A stretch of 64,000 nt of DNA from CAITUY01 sp964611575 (GCA_964611575.1 CAZTAJ010000001.1:51018-115017); one strand, 5' to 3'; positions 16,602 to 26,202 are shown, numbered from the stretch's first letter. Notes: generated by a model not told the origin, from the sequence alone. Made by a program: numbers and translations.

Positions 16602-17830
16602 GACAGAGGCTTGTCCGTGGCGGCTGTTTCCTTCCGGCGGGTCATCCCCCAGCCGATGACCCCGATGAATAGCAGAAAGGGTTCAAACGGCAAACGGTAA
16701 CGATAGCGCGAGATGAAGCAGGCATGTCCCGCCGCCAGCACGACCATCATGGCGAAGGCCAGCAGAGGCCAAGCCGGGGCCCGGCGGCGCAGGGCCCAGC
16801 ACCCAAAGAGCGCGGCGGCATAGACGGTCAGAGAGGTCAGGCGCGCCACCCATTCGCGCAGGGGGGACCGCTCGGATTCGGTCACCATCGCGCCGTTGTT
16901 CCACCGGAAGAAGTTCAGGAATTTCAGAACCCACAGCCGGGCGGCCTGCCCGGGATGCTCGCGGATCCAGGCCCTGGCCTGGGATGCAAAACACTGTTCG
17001 ACATCTTTGCCTGAGGACGCCGCGCGGAGTTCGGCGTAAAAGGCCGGAGACAACGCGATCTGGCCGCCGGTGTTCATGCCGGCCTGCGGGTTGAATCCCA
17101 GGAACAATTGCTCGCCGCCCGAGGTGGAGAAGGGGATCAACTCCTTTTCAACCTGCGCATTGCGCAGGGTCCACGGCAGGATCGCCAGCATCAACCCGCC
17201 GGCCAGGGCCGCCGTGTACCGCATCAGCGCCCGCCACCGATGCGGCCAGTGCCACAGTATCAGCCCCGGCAGGAGGAAGATCTGCGTCGGAACAAACATG
17301 GCCCCAACTCCGACCAGCACGCCGTCGAGGCAGCCGACTGCAGGACGCCACGGCGCTGTCGCGGTCGCCCGGCAGGCCAGCACGGCCACCAGGCAGGCCA
17401 GCCAGAGGGCCTGGAAGGACTGCGGGTAGTTCGTGAGACTCATGTAGAGATTGACGGGGTGAAAACCCGCCAACGCCAGCATGAGGGCGGTGAGCAGGAT
17501 GTTCCGGGTCAGACGCCAGACGGCGAAGGCATACAGACCGGCGGCCAGCATATAGACCATGCCGTTGAGCAGGCGGGCCTTGAGCGGCGTCAGCGGGGTG
17601 ACTTTGCCCATGGCGCCCAGGGCGAAGGGCAGTCCCGGCGCCTGGCGGATGGCATAGGGGGGGGGCTCGGAACTGAGCGTGTAGCGGTTATGGTTTGCCA
17701 GGTTCGATCCGATGTCGAAGTACAGTCGTTCGTCCGGGTAACGCAGGCCTATCTGCCGGTCGAATACCGCCAGCCGACTGCCGGCGATAAGGACTGAGAT
17801 CAGTACGATCATGAGCCAGCCTTGTTTCAT
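16598..17830 (-). CDS. ArnT/PMT-like (GT39-type) membrane glycosyltransferase
   Basis: A 410-residue polytopic protein. The ATG at 17830 fits the preceding gene end (23-base gap) and a GGAAG upstream. A first helix at 2-22 is followed by a periplasmic loop with YPDERLYFDIGSNLANHN, resembling the acidic first-loop motif of PMT/ArnT-type GT-C enzymes that take sugar from a polyprenyl phosphate donor. About ten hydrophobic helices follow. It overlaps the exosortase-EpsI start by four bases. It likely decorates the polymer, lipid or an exported protein; the acceptor is unknown. Confidence 0.72.
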   Translation of the reverse strand: MKQGWLMIVLISVLIAGSRLAVFDRQIGLRYPDERLYFDIGSNLANHNRYTLSSEPPPYAIRQAPGLPFALGAMGKVTPLTPLKARLLNGMVYMLAAGLYAFAVWRLTRNILLTALMLALAGFHPVNLYMSLTNYPQSFQALWLACLVAVLACRATATAPWRPAVGCLDGVLVGVGAMFVPTQIFLLPGLILWHWPHRWRALMRYTAALAGGLMLAILPWTLRNAQVEKELIPFSTSGGEQLFLGFNPQAGMNTGGQIALSPAFYAELRAASSGKDVEQCFASQARAWIREHPGQAARLWVLKFLNFFRWNNGAMVTESERSPLREWVARLTSLTVYAAALFGCWALRRRAPAWPLLAFAMMVVLAAGHACFISRYRYRLPFEPFLLFIGVIGWGMTRRKETAATDKPLS

Positions 17831-17853
17831 GGTATGTCTTCCGGGGATGCCGT

Positions 17854-19008
17854 TCACTTGCGTTCGACGCGTTGGAGGTAGTCGTCGTAGGACAGAAGGG
17901 GCGCTTCCTGCTTCATGCGCGTGAAGAGATCCTCGTAATAGGCCGTGATCCAGTCCCACTGGTAGTAGGTATTGATCCGTGAGGCCGCCTGCGCACGATA
18001 GGCCTCGACGGTTGCCGGTTGGTCGATGAGCTGTTGCAGTTTGACGGGGAGATCCTTCTCGGGATCGTTCGTGTCAAAATACGCCCCGCAGTCCGCCACA
18101 ACCTCGGTATTGGCCGGCGAGTTGCGGACCAGTACGCAGTTTCCGAATCCCAGTTGATCCAGGAGGGCGGGCCGCGTGCCGTCAACGGCTGATGGTTGAA
18201 CGACGGCGTAGGCGTGGCTGCTCAACTGGGCGTAGTCCCGGCCGAAGGCGTAGCCGGTGAAGATGACCCGCTCGTTCGCCAGCCCCTGGAGGGTCTGTTT
18301 ATAGGCGCTTGCGTACGGCGCGTCGCCGACCAGCACGAGCTTCATGTCGGTGCGCAGTTTAAGGAACGACCGAATCAGCAGATCAATGCAATTCTCCGGG
18401 ACGAAACGTCCGACATAAAACAAGTAGCGTCGCGACTGCACGCCCCATTGCCGAAGCGCCTCCGTGCCGTCGTCGCGGGCGACGTTGGCGCCGTAGGGCG
18501 CGAAGATCGTCGCGGCGTTGTAGAGGTCGCGGTAACGCTGCTGGATGACTTTCGCGTCGGCGATCAGCACTCGGGCGCTTTGGACGGCGACTCGTTCGCA
18601 ACCGCGCTGGTAGGCGCGGGCGAATCGGCCCCATTTTTCGCGGGCCCAATCCTGGCCGTCCACGTTCAGTAGTACGCGCGCTCCGGTCAGGCGCGGCAGC
18701 CAGACCAGCGGGCTGTTGCCGACGATGCAGTAGTAGGCGATATCGTAGTGTTGGGTCAGCGCATGGAGCGTGGAGAGAAAGGTATGCGAGAGGGTTTCCA
18801 GGTGCTTGGTCCGGATGGCCGGCAGGGAGACAAGACGCATGCCCCGGTATTGTCCCTGGACGTCTTGGATGAAGTGACGGCGGTTGTAGACCGTCACCGC
18901 ATGGCCACGCGCGGCCAGCCGTGAGCCCAACTGCTCGTAGAACGTCTCGAACCCGCTGTAACGCGCGGGGATGCCCCGCGAACCGAGAAAGGCGATGCGC
19001 AACTTCAT
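17854..19008 (-). CDS. GT4 glycosyltransferase with DUF1972 N-terminal domain
   Basis: A 384-residue GT-B protein. The start LRIAFLGSRGIPARYSGFET is the DUF1972 signature seen in rhamnosyltransferase-like enzymes, and VGNSPLVWL and GRFVPENCID mark the two Rossmann-like halves. It transfers a sugar, possibly a deoxyhexose, during repeat-unit assembly at the cytoplasmic face. It is separated by 32 bases from the upstream GT4 gene and 23 bases from the downstream GT39-like gene. Family assignment is confident, specificity is not. Confidence 0.87.
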   Translation of the reverse strand: MKLRIAFLGSRGIPARYSGFETFYEQLGSRLAARGHAVTVYNRRHFIQDVQGQYRGMRLVSLPAIRTKHLETLSHTFLSTLHALTQHYDIAYYCIVGNSPLVWLPRLTGARVLLNVDGQDWAREKWGRFARAYQRGCERVAVQSARVLIADAKVIQQRYRDLYNAATIFAPYGANVARDDGTEALRQWGVQSRRYLFYVGRFVPENCIDLLIRSFLKLRTDMKLVLVGDAPYASAYKQTLQGLANERVIFTGYAFGRDYAQLSSHAYAVVQPSAVDGTRPALLDQLGFGNCVLVRNSPANTEVVADCGAYFDTNDPEKDLPVKLQQLIDQPATVEAYRAQAASRINTYYQWDWITAYYEDLFTRMKQEAPLLSYDDYLQRVERK

Positions 19009-19040
19009 GGCAGGTCAGTGTCAGTCCAGGGCGCCTGTGT

Positions 19041-20141
19041 TTATGTCAGGCACCGCCATATGTCCAGAGTTTGCCGGGCCGTCCGGTCCCACGTGAACTT
19101 TCGGGCCTGCGCCAGCCCCTTTTGCCGCCATTGCGCCCGCTGTTCGGGGTGTGCGCAGAGGTCAGCCATTGCTTCCGTCAACGCATCCACCGACAACGGA
19201 TCCACCAGTCGGGCGGCCTGGCCCGCCACTTCAGGGATGGCGGTGGCGTTGGACGTCAGCACTGGGGTACCGCACGCCATTGCCTCCAGCACGGTCAAAC
19301 CGAAGCCCTCGTACAAGGACGGATAGGCGAACAGGTTTGCGCCGCGATAGAGGCCCGGCAAATCCCCATCGGCGACATACCCGGTTGCCAGTACTCGCTC
19401 TGTGAGTCCCAACCGCCGGATCATGGCCCCGATCTCGGACTCGCGCCACTGGGCTTGGCCCACCAGCACCAGGTCATGGACGAAGGCCTGGCGGACAGCC
19501 AGGCGGCTGAAAGCTTCGATCAGACGCAGCAGGTTCTTGCGCGGCTGCAGGTTGCCCACGGCCAGGATATAGGGTTTGCGGATGCCGTAGCGGGTGCGGA
19601 TGGCCGCGTCACTGCGATCTGCCGGGTCGAATTGCGGCGCGGCAGCCAGTGGGGTCACATGGATGCGCGACGCAGGAACCGGGTAGAACGCCTGAATCTC
19701 GCGCTTTGAGAATTCGGAAATCGTAATGACGGCCTTCGCTTTGCGTACCGTGAGTCCCACTCCGGCGTTCAAGACCAGACGATCGCGGGGCGAAAACCAT
19801 TCCGGATGGCGTTTGTAAGCCACGTCATGCACGGCCACGGTCATAGGGCAGGGGAGGAACAACGGCCCGGCGTACGTCACGTGAACCGCATCCGGCCGGA
19901 GGCGGGCCGCCAACGCAGGCAGTTCGCGCAGCAGGCGGCGCAGCGGGTTCACGGAAACGGGGACGATTTGGAAGCCCCGGCCTCCGGCGATCAGGGACGT
20001 GACGGCCTCGGGGTGGGCCGCTGCAACGCAGAATGTGTCGTCTGTATTGACCCGTGCCAAACCGCGCAACAGGTTGGCGATATAGGTCTCATTGCCGGTT
20101 TCGCCCTCCCCGACCATATGGGCATCGATGAGAATGTGCAC
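19041..20141 (-). CDS. GT4 family glycosyltransferase
   Basis: A 366-residue GT-B protein starting at GTG 20141 (MHILIDAHMVGEGETGNETY). The C-terminal nucleotide-sugar domain shows AVGNLQPRKNLLRLIEAF and the retaining-GT4 signature PSLYEGFGLTVLEAMACGTP with its EGFG...E acidic pair. The N-terminal half (ARLRPDAVHVTYAGPLFLPC, VHDVAYKRHPEWFS) resembles mannosyl- and rhamnosyltransferases. It is a cytosolic step in polysaccharide repeat assembly and is followed by the DUF1972 transferase. Confidence 0.9.
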   Translation of the reverse strand: MHILIDAHMVGEGETGNETYIANLLRGLARVNTDDTFCVAAAHPEAVTSLIAGGRGFQIVPVSVNPLRRLLRELPALAARLRPDAVHVTYAGPLFLPCPMTVAVHDVAYKRHPEWFSPRDRLVLNAGVGLTVRKAKAVITISEFSKREIQAFYPVPASRIHVTPLAAAPQFDPADRSDAAIRTRYGIRKPYILAVGNLQPRKNLLRLIEAFSRLAVRQAFVHDLVLVGQAQWRESEIGAMIRRLGLTERVLATGYVADGDLPGLYRGANLFAYPSLYEGFGLTVLEAMACGTPVLTSNATAIPEVAGQAARLVDPLSVDALTEAMADLCAHPEQRAQWRQKGLAQARKFTWDRTARQTLDIWRCLT

Positions 20142-20193
20142 GGGATGGCTTTCCCCGATTGACAGTGACCTCCCCGAAGCCGGGAGACCGAAA

Positions 20194-20904
20194 TCACGCG
20201 GCAGGGGTTTGTCGGCTTTTCAGGATCCGGGCCGGTACGCCGCCGACGACGCTGAAGGGTGGCACGTCCCGGGTCACCACGGCCCCGGCTGCCACGACGG
20301 AACCCTGACCGATAGTGACGCCCGCCAGGATCGTGCAGCCGGCGCCCAGCCAGCAGTCGTCCCCGATGGTGATGAAGGATCGTGTCACCCCTTGATCCTT
20401 TATTGGGATATCGGTGCGTTCGAAATTGTGGTTCTCCGCTAGCAGGTTGACCCGCGGCCCCATCATGACGCGGTTGCCGATCTCGATGAACCCGGAACAG
20501 CCGATATAGGAGTACGCCCCGATATTGGAATGATCGCCCATTTTGAGCCCTTCGCCGGGCGGGCTGAGCAGGACGTTGGTCGGCCGGATGGAGGCGAAAC
20601 GTCCCACGGTACAACGGTTGCCGAAGACAATGCCGCGCAAGCTCAACCCCACGATCTCGCAGCCTTCCTCCAGGTTCAACGCCTGACCAGCGCGAACATG
20701 ACGTGGGTGATAGATGCGGACATGACGGTCGCACAATACGTAGCCGCAGGCGCGGGCGAAGCGGCACTTCCAGACCAGGCCCCGGAGCAGGCGCATTGTG
20801 ATCAACCGGACAAATCCCAGCAAATCCCGACCGCTCCACGCCTGCAGGCTGTCGGGGGGGGACTGTTTCCAGCGGGATAGAACGGATCGTACTTTGGCAA
20901 TCAT
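20194..20904 (-). CDS. Left-handed beta-helix acyltransferase (hexapeptide repeat)
   Basis: A 236-residue protein. Residues about 80-230 show hexapeptide repeats in two blocks (EIVGLSLRGIVFGNRCTVG and then FITIGDDCWLGAGCTILAGV) ending in VVAAGAVVTRDVPPFSVVGG, typical of WcaF/NodL/maltose-O-acetyltransferase-like enzymes. ENHNFERTD near residue 157 carries the likely catalytic His. It probably O-acetylates the polysaccharide using acetyl-CoA. It starts two bases from the upstream GT2 stop, so the pair is co-translated. Confidence 0.88.
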   Translation of the reverse strand: MIAKVRSVLSRWKQSPPDSLQAWSGRDLLGFVRLITMRLLRGLVWKCRFARACGYVLCDRHVRIYHPRHVRAGQALNLEEGCEIVGLSLRGIVFGNRCTVGRFASIRPTNVLLSPPGEGLKMGDHSNIGAYSYIGCSGFIEIGNRVMMGPRVNLLAENHNFERTDIPIKDQGVTRSFITIGDDCWLGAGCTILAGVTIGQGSVVAAGAVVTRDVPPFSVVGGVPARILKSRQTPAA

Positions 20905-20906
20905 GG

Positions 20907-21815
20907 TCAGGGATCCTGTGAAGGGGATCGAGGGGCTCTGGCAGCCAATTGGCGAGTGGCCCGTGCATAGCTGAAGCGAAAGCCGACGCGTGTAGGCGGG
21001 ATGCGCCGGTAGTGCGGCTCTTCATCCCACGCGAAATCATAACTCACGGTCCTGGTCCGGCAACAGCCGCGGGCCAGGCGTTCGAGGCAACGCAGGGCCC
21101 TGTACAGGCCGCGCAGGGGGCGCGGGAGGGCGTGATGGGTCTGCCGGATGCTCTCCACTTCCTGTGCCATGACGGAGGCCTGTGTCGAACTCAGGTTGCC
21201 GCCGTCCACTCCAAACAGAGCCAGTGGAAAAGGGATGTGGCGGACCCTGGTCTTCTCGGACAATAGGTGAAGCATCAGTTCCATGTCGGCGGCATACCGG
21301 TAGCGGTTGTCCAGGCGCATCAGTCCGTTCGTCCACAGGCGCCGCCGGAAAAAAGTGGCACAAGACAAGGCGTAAAGGAAGCCATTCTTCAGGTAATTCA
21401 AACGGAGCGGGACTTCACGACGTGACGCCAGCGGGACCCCATCCGGAGCCACGATGATGGTATCGCCGAAAACCACGTCCGCCCTGGGATCCTCGGCGAA
21501 GGCCTGCTTCACCCGGGCGAGCGTGCCAGGTAGATACTGCTCGTCGCAATTCAGCCAAGACAGCACATCTCCCTGCGCTCGTTCCCATCCCTTGCCGATG
21601 GCATCGTACATGCCCTGGTCGGGTCCGCTGCTCCAGCGGAGGGCTGTGGGGCCCAGAGGTTGCCACCCGGCAAGCCAGTCCACTGTGCCGTCGGTGGAAC
21701 CGCCGTCAACGATGATGTGTTCGACGGCGACACCCGTCTGACCGCGAATCGAGCCCATGCATCGGCGCAGAGACGCCAGATTGTTGAAGGACGGTGTGAC
21801 AATCGAGAAGATCAT
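20907..21815 (-). CDS. GT2 family glycosyltransferase
   Basis: A 302-residue protein with MIFSIVTPSFNNLASLRRCM at the start, IIVDGGSTDGTVDWL as the nucleotide motif and SWLNCDEQYLPG as the acidic DxE-type region. This is close to colanic-acid type GT2 enzymes of the WcaA/WcaE kind. No membrane segment is seen. The ATG overlaps the Wzy-like gene stop by four bases, consistent with one transcript. Confidence 0.88.
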   Translation of the reverse strand: MIFSIVTPSFNNLASLRRCMGSIRGQTGVAVEHIIVDGGSTDGTVDWLAGWQPLGPTALRWSSGPDQGMYDAIGKGWERAQGDVLSWLNCDEQYLPGTLARVKQAFAEDPRADVVFGDTIIVAPDGVPLASRREVPLRLNYLKNGFLYALSCATFFRRRLWTNGLMRLDNRYRYAADMELMLHLLSEKTRVRHIPFPLALFGVDGGNLSSTQASVMAQEVESIRQTHHALPRPLRGLYRALRCLERLARGCCRTRTVSYDFAWDEEPHYRRIPPTRVGFRFSYARATRQLAARAPRSPSQDP

Positions 21816-23323
21816 GAATGGGTGGCGCCGGGCCTGCCGATGCGTTGCGCTGCGGTGTCAGGGCCATTCTCCTGCGCCGCTGCGGCCTGACAAGGGATCT
21901 TGGCTTCGGACAGGCGAGACAGGATCTCCAATATGGATGCGACAACCAGTATGCGGCACAGGGCGAAGACATCCCCGAAGGCAGTCACAAAGAAAACGCA
22001 GAGCCCGATAAAGAAACTGTAGAAGACAACATAGGTGGCGTTCAACCATCCCTCCCTGGAAAGAACGCGCAATATCCGTCCGTAATGGATGATGGCGCCG
22101 ATCATGAAAACCAGTCCTGCCGTCAATCCCGCCAGTCCCAGGTCCAGGATTAACCAGAGGGGGCCGTTGTGATAAGCGTGCACGGCGGTCAAGAACACGT
22201 GTTGTGTCGATTTGTCGGAGGCCAGGGCCGCGGCGGCGTTGGCGTCGCTCGCGCTGAAGGCGATGCCCCGGCCCACCCACAGGTAGTCAGGCACCATGGG
22301 GAGCAACTGCCTCCACAGTTCGATGCGCCACGCCGACGTGATCGCCGCAGACTCACTGGCTTCGTCGGTGACTCCGATGCCGGGAAGCCAGGCGAATGTG
22401 CGCTGGAAAGTCAGAGGAAGGAGATCGACAAAGGAGTAAGTCAGGATCAAGAGCGCGATCAGGACCAGGGCGGCTTTGAGGAATTGCGAGATATGGCCGG
22501 TACGCCGGCGGACCAGTATGTAGGTGATGGCGGTTAGGCCTTGAAGTACCACCACCGAGCGATGGCCTGACAACCCGAGAAACCCGAAGGACAGCGCGGC
22601 CACCAGCAGCATCGATGGTGTGAGCCGACGCCGACGGTCGTACAACAACAGGGCCAGAACGCCCATCCACGTGGCAGGAGTCTGCATGTAGGCCCAGCGG
22701 GAACCTTCGGATGCCCTCCAGTGAAGCTCAGTCTCCACGCCGATCTGCACGACGGCATAGACCCACTTCATTGACGGGAAAATGTACACAGTCAGATAGG
22801 CGATCGCGGGAACAAGCGACAGGATGAACAGCCACCGTATTGTCTTCTCGAGTTGCTGCGGGGAGACCATTACGCGCGATGACGCGACGTAGAAGAGCAG
22901 CGCCGCCAGGAGATTGACGTATTGCATGCCCCCCCATAGCTCGCTGCCCAGAAACTTGAGCCCCGAGCCGCGCCAGGCGGCGGTGAAGAGGGTGATGGCG
23001 GTCAGAACGATCGCGGCCTTGCGTGGCGCGGATGCGGGAATTGCCTGCCGGGCCGAAACGGTACTCCTGACCACGGTTGTGCCAACGAACCCCACCATAA
23101 AGAGCAAGTGCAGATTCCCCACGCCCGGCAAACCCAGGAGAATCTGGCTGCCGACGGTGGCGACGGCAGCCATCCACCATGGGTGTGGCCGGGCCATCAT
23201 GGGCGCCACGAAGAACAACGTGAGGCTCACTCCGGCCATCACAAAGTTGTTGCGCATGATGCCGGCCAGTACCAGGCCCACGATGACCAGCGCGAAGGCC
23301 CATCCGATCAGTCTTGCATTCAT
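21812..23323 (-). CDS. Wzy/O-antigen ligase-like polysaccharide polymerase
   Basis: About 503 residues from the ATG at 23323, which overlaps the upstream glycosyltransferase stop by four bases. The protein is polytopic with ten or more helices and a large extracytoplasmic loop at about 280-380 (FQRTFAWLPGIGVTDEASES ... WRIELWRQLLPMVPDYLWVG ... HAYHNGPLWLILDLG). The loop, with its WVGRGI and HNGPL-type segments, is characteristic of Wzy/WaaL proteins. Such proteins polymerise undecaprenyl-linked repeat units in the periplasm, downstream of Wzx. The fold call is good; polymerase rather than ligase is inferred from the presence of Wzx and the initiating transferase. Confidence 0.8.
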   Translation of the reverse strand: MNARLIGWAFALVIVGLVLAGIMRNNFVMAGVSLTLFFVAPMMARPHPWWMAAVATVGSQILLGLPGVGNLHLLFMVGFVGTTVVRSTVSARQAIPASAPRKAAIVLTAITLFTAAWRGSGLKFLGSELWGGMQYVNLLAALLFYVASSRVMVSPQQLEKTIRWLFILSLVPAIAYLTVYIFPSMKWVYAVVQIGVETELHWRASEGSRWAYMQTPATWMGVLALLLYDRRRRLTPSMLLVAALSFGFLGLSGHRSVVVLQGLTAITYILVRRRTGHISQFLKAALVLIALLILTYSFVDLLPLTFQRTFAWLPGIGVTDEASESAAITSAWRIELWRQLLPMVPDYLWVGRGIAFSASDANAAAALASDKSTQHVFLTAVHAYHNGPLWLILDLGLAGLTAGLVFMIGAIIHYGRILRVLSREGWLNATYVVFYSFFIGLCVFFVTAFGDVFALCRILVVASILEILSRLSEAKIPCQAAAAQENGPDTAAQRIGRPGATHS

Positions 23324-24567
23324 GAAATGTGCATCGTCTGGATTCGACTCCGTTCGTCCGGCCCCCGACCCCTTGGCTGCCACTCCGCCAGAATCCGTCG
23401 GTAGGCCTGGACGGTCGTCTCCGCAACCTGCTCAGGCCGGTTCCGGGCCGATTGCGCCCGGGCGGACTTCCCGAGCCTCTGGCGATCTGCCGGATCAAGT
23501 AGAAGACGGGCGATGCTGCGGGCCAGGCCCTCGACGTCGCCGCACGGGACCAGCAGTCCGGAGACATCGGGATCCACCATCGACGACACGCCGCCGGTGT
23601 TGAAGGCGACGACCGGCATGCCGGACGCCATCGCCTCGGCCAGGACATTGGGGCTGTTTTCGTTCTCGGAAGGGAGCACGAACAGGCAGCACTCCCGGTG
23701 CAAAGTGGCGATTTCCGGCGCGTTCTTGAACCCGAGAAAGGTGAGACTCACCCCGTTCTTCGCGGCCTGCGCCTGCATCGGGGCCTGCTGTTTCGGGGAT
23801 CTGCTTCCGCAGACGTCCAGCCGCAGGTCGGGGAACTGCCTGGCCAGTATTCCCAGCGCGGCGATCAGGTGATGCAGCCCCTTGCGTTGTTCGCAGCTCC
23901 CCACGAACAGAATGCGCCAATTGTGCGGATCCTTCCAGGGGGCGTCGTAAAAACATTCGTGGACGGCTTCGGGCATGTCCAGGATGGTGGCCTTCGGGTT
24001 CACACCGGAGGCATGGCCTTTGTCAAAATGCGTGCGGCCGCCAACGAACGCCGCTTGTTTCAGCACCTGCGACTCCAAGGGTGCCACCAGCCGGTAGAGC
24101 AGGCAGGGGTGCGTTCGGCCGTACTCGGCGATGATGCCCTGCAGCGAGACGACCCATGGATAGCCGGCATCCATGGCGGCCAACCCGTAGGCATACTCAG
24201 TGCCGTGAGCATGCACCACATCCGGTTGCAGTCGCCGGAGTTGGCAGACGAGGGTGTGGCGTTCGCGGCGGTAATGTGTGAGTGCATCCAGCGGCAGATA
24301 GGCCGGGAATCCCCGGTGCAGAAACGGAATGCCACCCAACAACAGGTGCAACGTGTAGCCGTCCGGGTGGGCCATCGCCTTGTCCGCCTTCACCCAGGGG
24401 CACAGGGTGAGCAGGTGCAGCTCGATATCCTGGCGTTGTCCTAGAACTCTGGCGAGGTTGACCACCCAGCTGTTCGGATGCGTTCTGCGCCGCCGCACCC
24501 ACCCCCACTCGTCTCCCAACGTATGAATGGGGTACGGGGTAACCCAGGCTATCTTGAGCCTGCTCAT
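23320..24567 (-). CDS. GT4 family glycosyltransferase
   Basis: A 415-residue GT-B enzyme. The N-terminal half has KIAWVTPYPIHTLGDEWGWV and DVVHAHGTEYAYGLAAMDAG. The C-terminal half has WRILFVGSCEQRKGLHHLI and LPSENENSPNVLAEAMASGM, whose two glutamates correspond to the retaining-GT4 E-x7-E. It overlaps both neighbours by four bases, placing it firmly inside the minus-strand polysaccharide operon. Donor and acceptor sugars are unknown. Confidence 0.9.
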   Translation of the reverse strand: MSRLKIAWVTPYPIHTLGDEWGWVRRRRTHPNSWVVNLARVLGQRQDIELHLLTLCPWVKADKAMAHPDGYTLHLLLGGIPFLHRGFPAYLPLDALTHYRRERHTLVCQLRRLQPDVVHAHGTEYAYGLAAMDAGYPWVVSLQGIIAEYGRTHPCLLYRLVAPLESQVLKQAAFVGGRTHFDKGHASGVNPKATILDMPEAVHECFYDAPWKDPHNWRILFVGSCEQRKGLHHLIAALGILARQFPDLRLDVCGSRSPKQQAPMQAQAAKNGVSLTFLGFKNAPEIATLHRECCLFVLPSENENSPNVLAEAMASGMPVVAFNTGGVSSMVDPDVSGLLVPCGDVEGLARSIARLLLDPADRQRLGKSARAQSARNRPEQVAETTVQAYRRILAEWQPRGRGPDERSRIQTMHIS

Positions 24568-25400
24568 GACTCAGGAGTCCCCGAGATGTTGGGCTTGGAC
24601 GCCTCAAGGTAGATGGAGTTGCCCTTGTAACTTGTGCCGTCGGGATTACTGTCCAGAAAGTCCCCGGCAAACCCCGGGATGGAGGATTCATTGTAGGCGC
24701 ACGACCGGCAGTTGACGAATCCCGCTTCCGAATGAATGAGGCTCAGCCCGTAGAGATCGTACATCCACCGATGCCGCTCGCCGATGCCCGTACCGGCCCA
24801 CACCATGTCCCGGAGGTGTTTTGGAGTAAGGCCTGCGACACATGCGAGGTACCCGCGCGTCAGTTTGGCGGCAAGCCGTTGCGGGGTGAGCCTGCGGCAC
24901 TTATTCAGGAAGGACGTCGCGACGGGCGTGACCCAAGGCGTGTTGTCCGTCCTCGACCGCACATAGGCGGCCATCTCGCTATCGCCGCTGTCGCGGAGTT
25001 GCTGGTAGAAGAGCCCCATGTCTCCGGAGGGGCGGGATCGTACCAGTTGGTCCAGCAGTTCAATAGTGATCCACCTGTATAGCCTGGCTTTCTGCGGGCC
25101 GTCGGGCAGGGCCAGGATGCGCAGGTATTCCCCGCATGTTCCCGCCAGATCGGGCACGACGGTTCGCAGGACTCCCGCCGGTTTTAGAACCCGGTGCGCC
25201 TCGCGCAGGAGGAAGAGGGCCTGTGCCGGGGTGAAATGCTCAAGGGCGTGACTGCTGTAGACGGCATCGAACGTATTATCGGGGTAGGGAAAACCTTTCA
25301 GGAGATTCCATTGCCGCACGCGAGGGTCGCCCACATGAAGGTCAATATGGGTCCAGCCGTCGGCGATTCGGTCACCACACCCGAAGTTCAGTTTGTTCAC
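24564..25400 (-). CDS. Class I SAM-dependent methyltransferase
   Basis: The GTG at 25400 is chosen over a TTG 135 bases upstream because a GAGG sits about 7 bases before it and the protein then begins directly with the SAM-binding segment MNKLNFGCGDRIADGWTHID. AVYSSHALEHFTPAQALFLL and REAHRVLKPAGVLRTVVPDL match the rest of the methyltransferase core. The C-terminal 120 residues are less typical. It is 278 residues long and lies in the polysaccharide operon, so methylation of a glycan or its lipid carrier is likely. The 103-base leader upstream contains a C11 tract. Confidence 0.8.
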   Translation of the reverse strand: MNKLNFGCGDRIADGWTHIDLHVGDPRVRQWNLLKGFPYPDNTFDAVYSSHALEHFTPAQALFLLREAHRVLKPAGVLRTVVPDLAGTCGEYLRILALPDGPQKARLYRWITIELLDQLVRSRPSGDMGLFYQQLRDSGDSEMAAYVRSRTDNTPWVTPVATSFLNKCRRLTPQRLAAKLTRGYLACVAGLTPKHLRDMVWAGTGIGERHRWMYDLYGLSLIHSEAGFVNCRSCAYNESSIPGFAGDFLDSNPDGTSYKGNSIYLEASKPNISGTPES

Positions 25401-25485
25401 GTCACGTCCTCGCGAATCGGCAGGTTTCGCTCCATGGTCACGCGCGTCTGCTCTTCTTGTGCAGTGTCCCGTCTGGGGCCACGCT

Positions 25486-25496
25486 CCCCCCCCCCC
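25486..25496 (+). repeat. Homopolymeric C11 tract in a methyltransferase leader
   Basis: Eleven C residues (G on the sense strand) lie about 85 bases upstream of the GTG start of the methyltransferase gene and just inside the intergenic gap. Length variation here could alter translation coupling or expression rather than the protein sequence. It matches in length the C11 tract at 4688-4698. Confidence 0.45.
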
Positions 25497-25503
25497 GAGC
25501 GGG

Positions 25504-26202
25504 TCATGCGGGCGGGGGAACTTTGAACAGGGCAATAATCGAAAGACTTCGTTGGGGCCATAGCCGCGAGAAGACTTTCAGGTTGATGGTGCGCTCGGCG
25601 TCAGGCCCCAGCAGTCGTTCGATTCGGTAACTGAGGGACGGCACCTTGGTCAGATCCGACGTGAATGCCACCCATTCCAGTCCGCAATGGCGCACCGCCA
25701 GGTTGTACAGCGTGTCGCGGTCCCAGCCCTGTAAATGGCCCTCGTTTGTCGCGACCGCGGCATGGTTCCGCCAAGGCCGGAATGACCGCAGGTTGGGTAC
25801 GGCCACCAGAACGTACCGGCTGGCCACGCGTCGCATATTGCCCAGCAGGCGCTTCGGGTTCGCGACATGCTCGAGGACATGGAGGCTGCTGATGACGTCG
25901 ACGCTCGCGGCCGGGAGGCTCTCAAGGTAGTCCGCAGGATCCACCTGTTCCGCAGGCCCAAACCGTCGGGCGAGTGTGACGCACGTCGTGTCGATATCGA
26001 GCCCGGACACCTTAAAGCCGGCCGCACGGGCCAGCGCGAGGAACTCGCCCCGTCCGCAACCATAGTCCAGAAGTCGGAGCGACTGAGGCTGTTTCACCTC
26101 GCTCAAGAGCAGTCGCAGGGCGCACACCTTCCAGTAGCGCTCATGGTAGTAGCGATTATCCTCGGCCTCATCCGCGTCATAGGGGATATGTGCGATGTTC
26201 AT
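25504..26202 (-). CDS. Class I SAM-dependent methyltransferase
   Basis: About 232 residues from the ATG at 26202 (MNIAHIPYDADEAEDNRYYH); an ATG 36 bases upstream lacks a ribosome binding site. Core motifs are RLLDYGCGRGEFLALARAAG (SAM loop), SGLDIDTTCV and DVISSLHVLEHVANPKRLLG, as in Methyltransf_11/23 enzymes of glycan clusters. It is the middle of three adjacent methyltransferase genes. The target is unknown; O- or C-methylation of a repeat-unit sugar is the simplest reading. Confidence 0.82.
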   Translation of the reverse strand: MNIAHIPYDADEAEDNRYYHERYWKVCALRLLLSEVKQPQSLRLLDYGCGRGEFLALARAAGFKVSGLDIDTTCVTLARRFGPAEQVDPADYLESLPAASVDVISSLHVLEHVANPKRLLGNMRRVASRYVLVAVPNLRSFRPWRNHAAVATNEGHLQGWDRDTLYNLAVRHCGLEWVAFTSDLTKVPSLSYRIERLLGPDAERTINLKVFSRLWPQRSLSIIALFKVPPPA

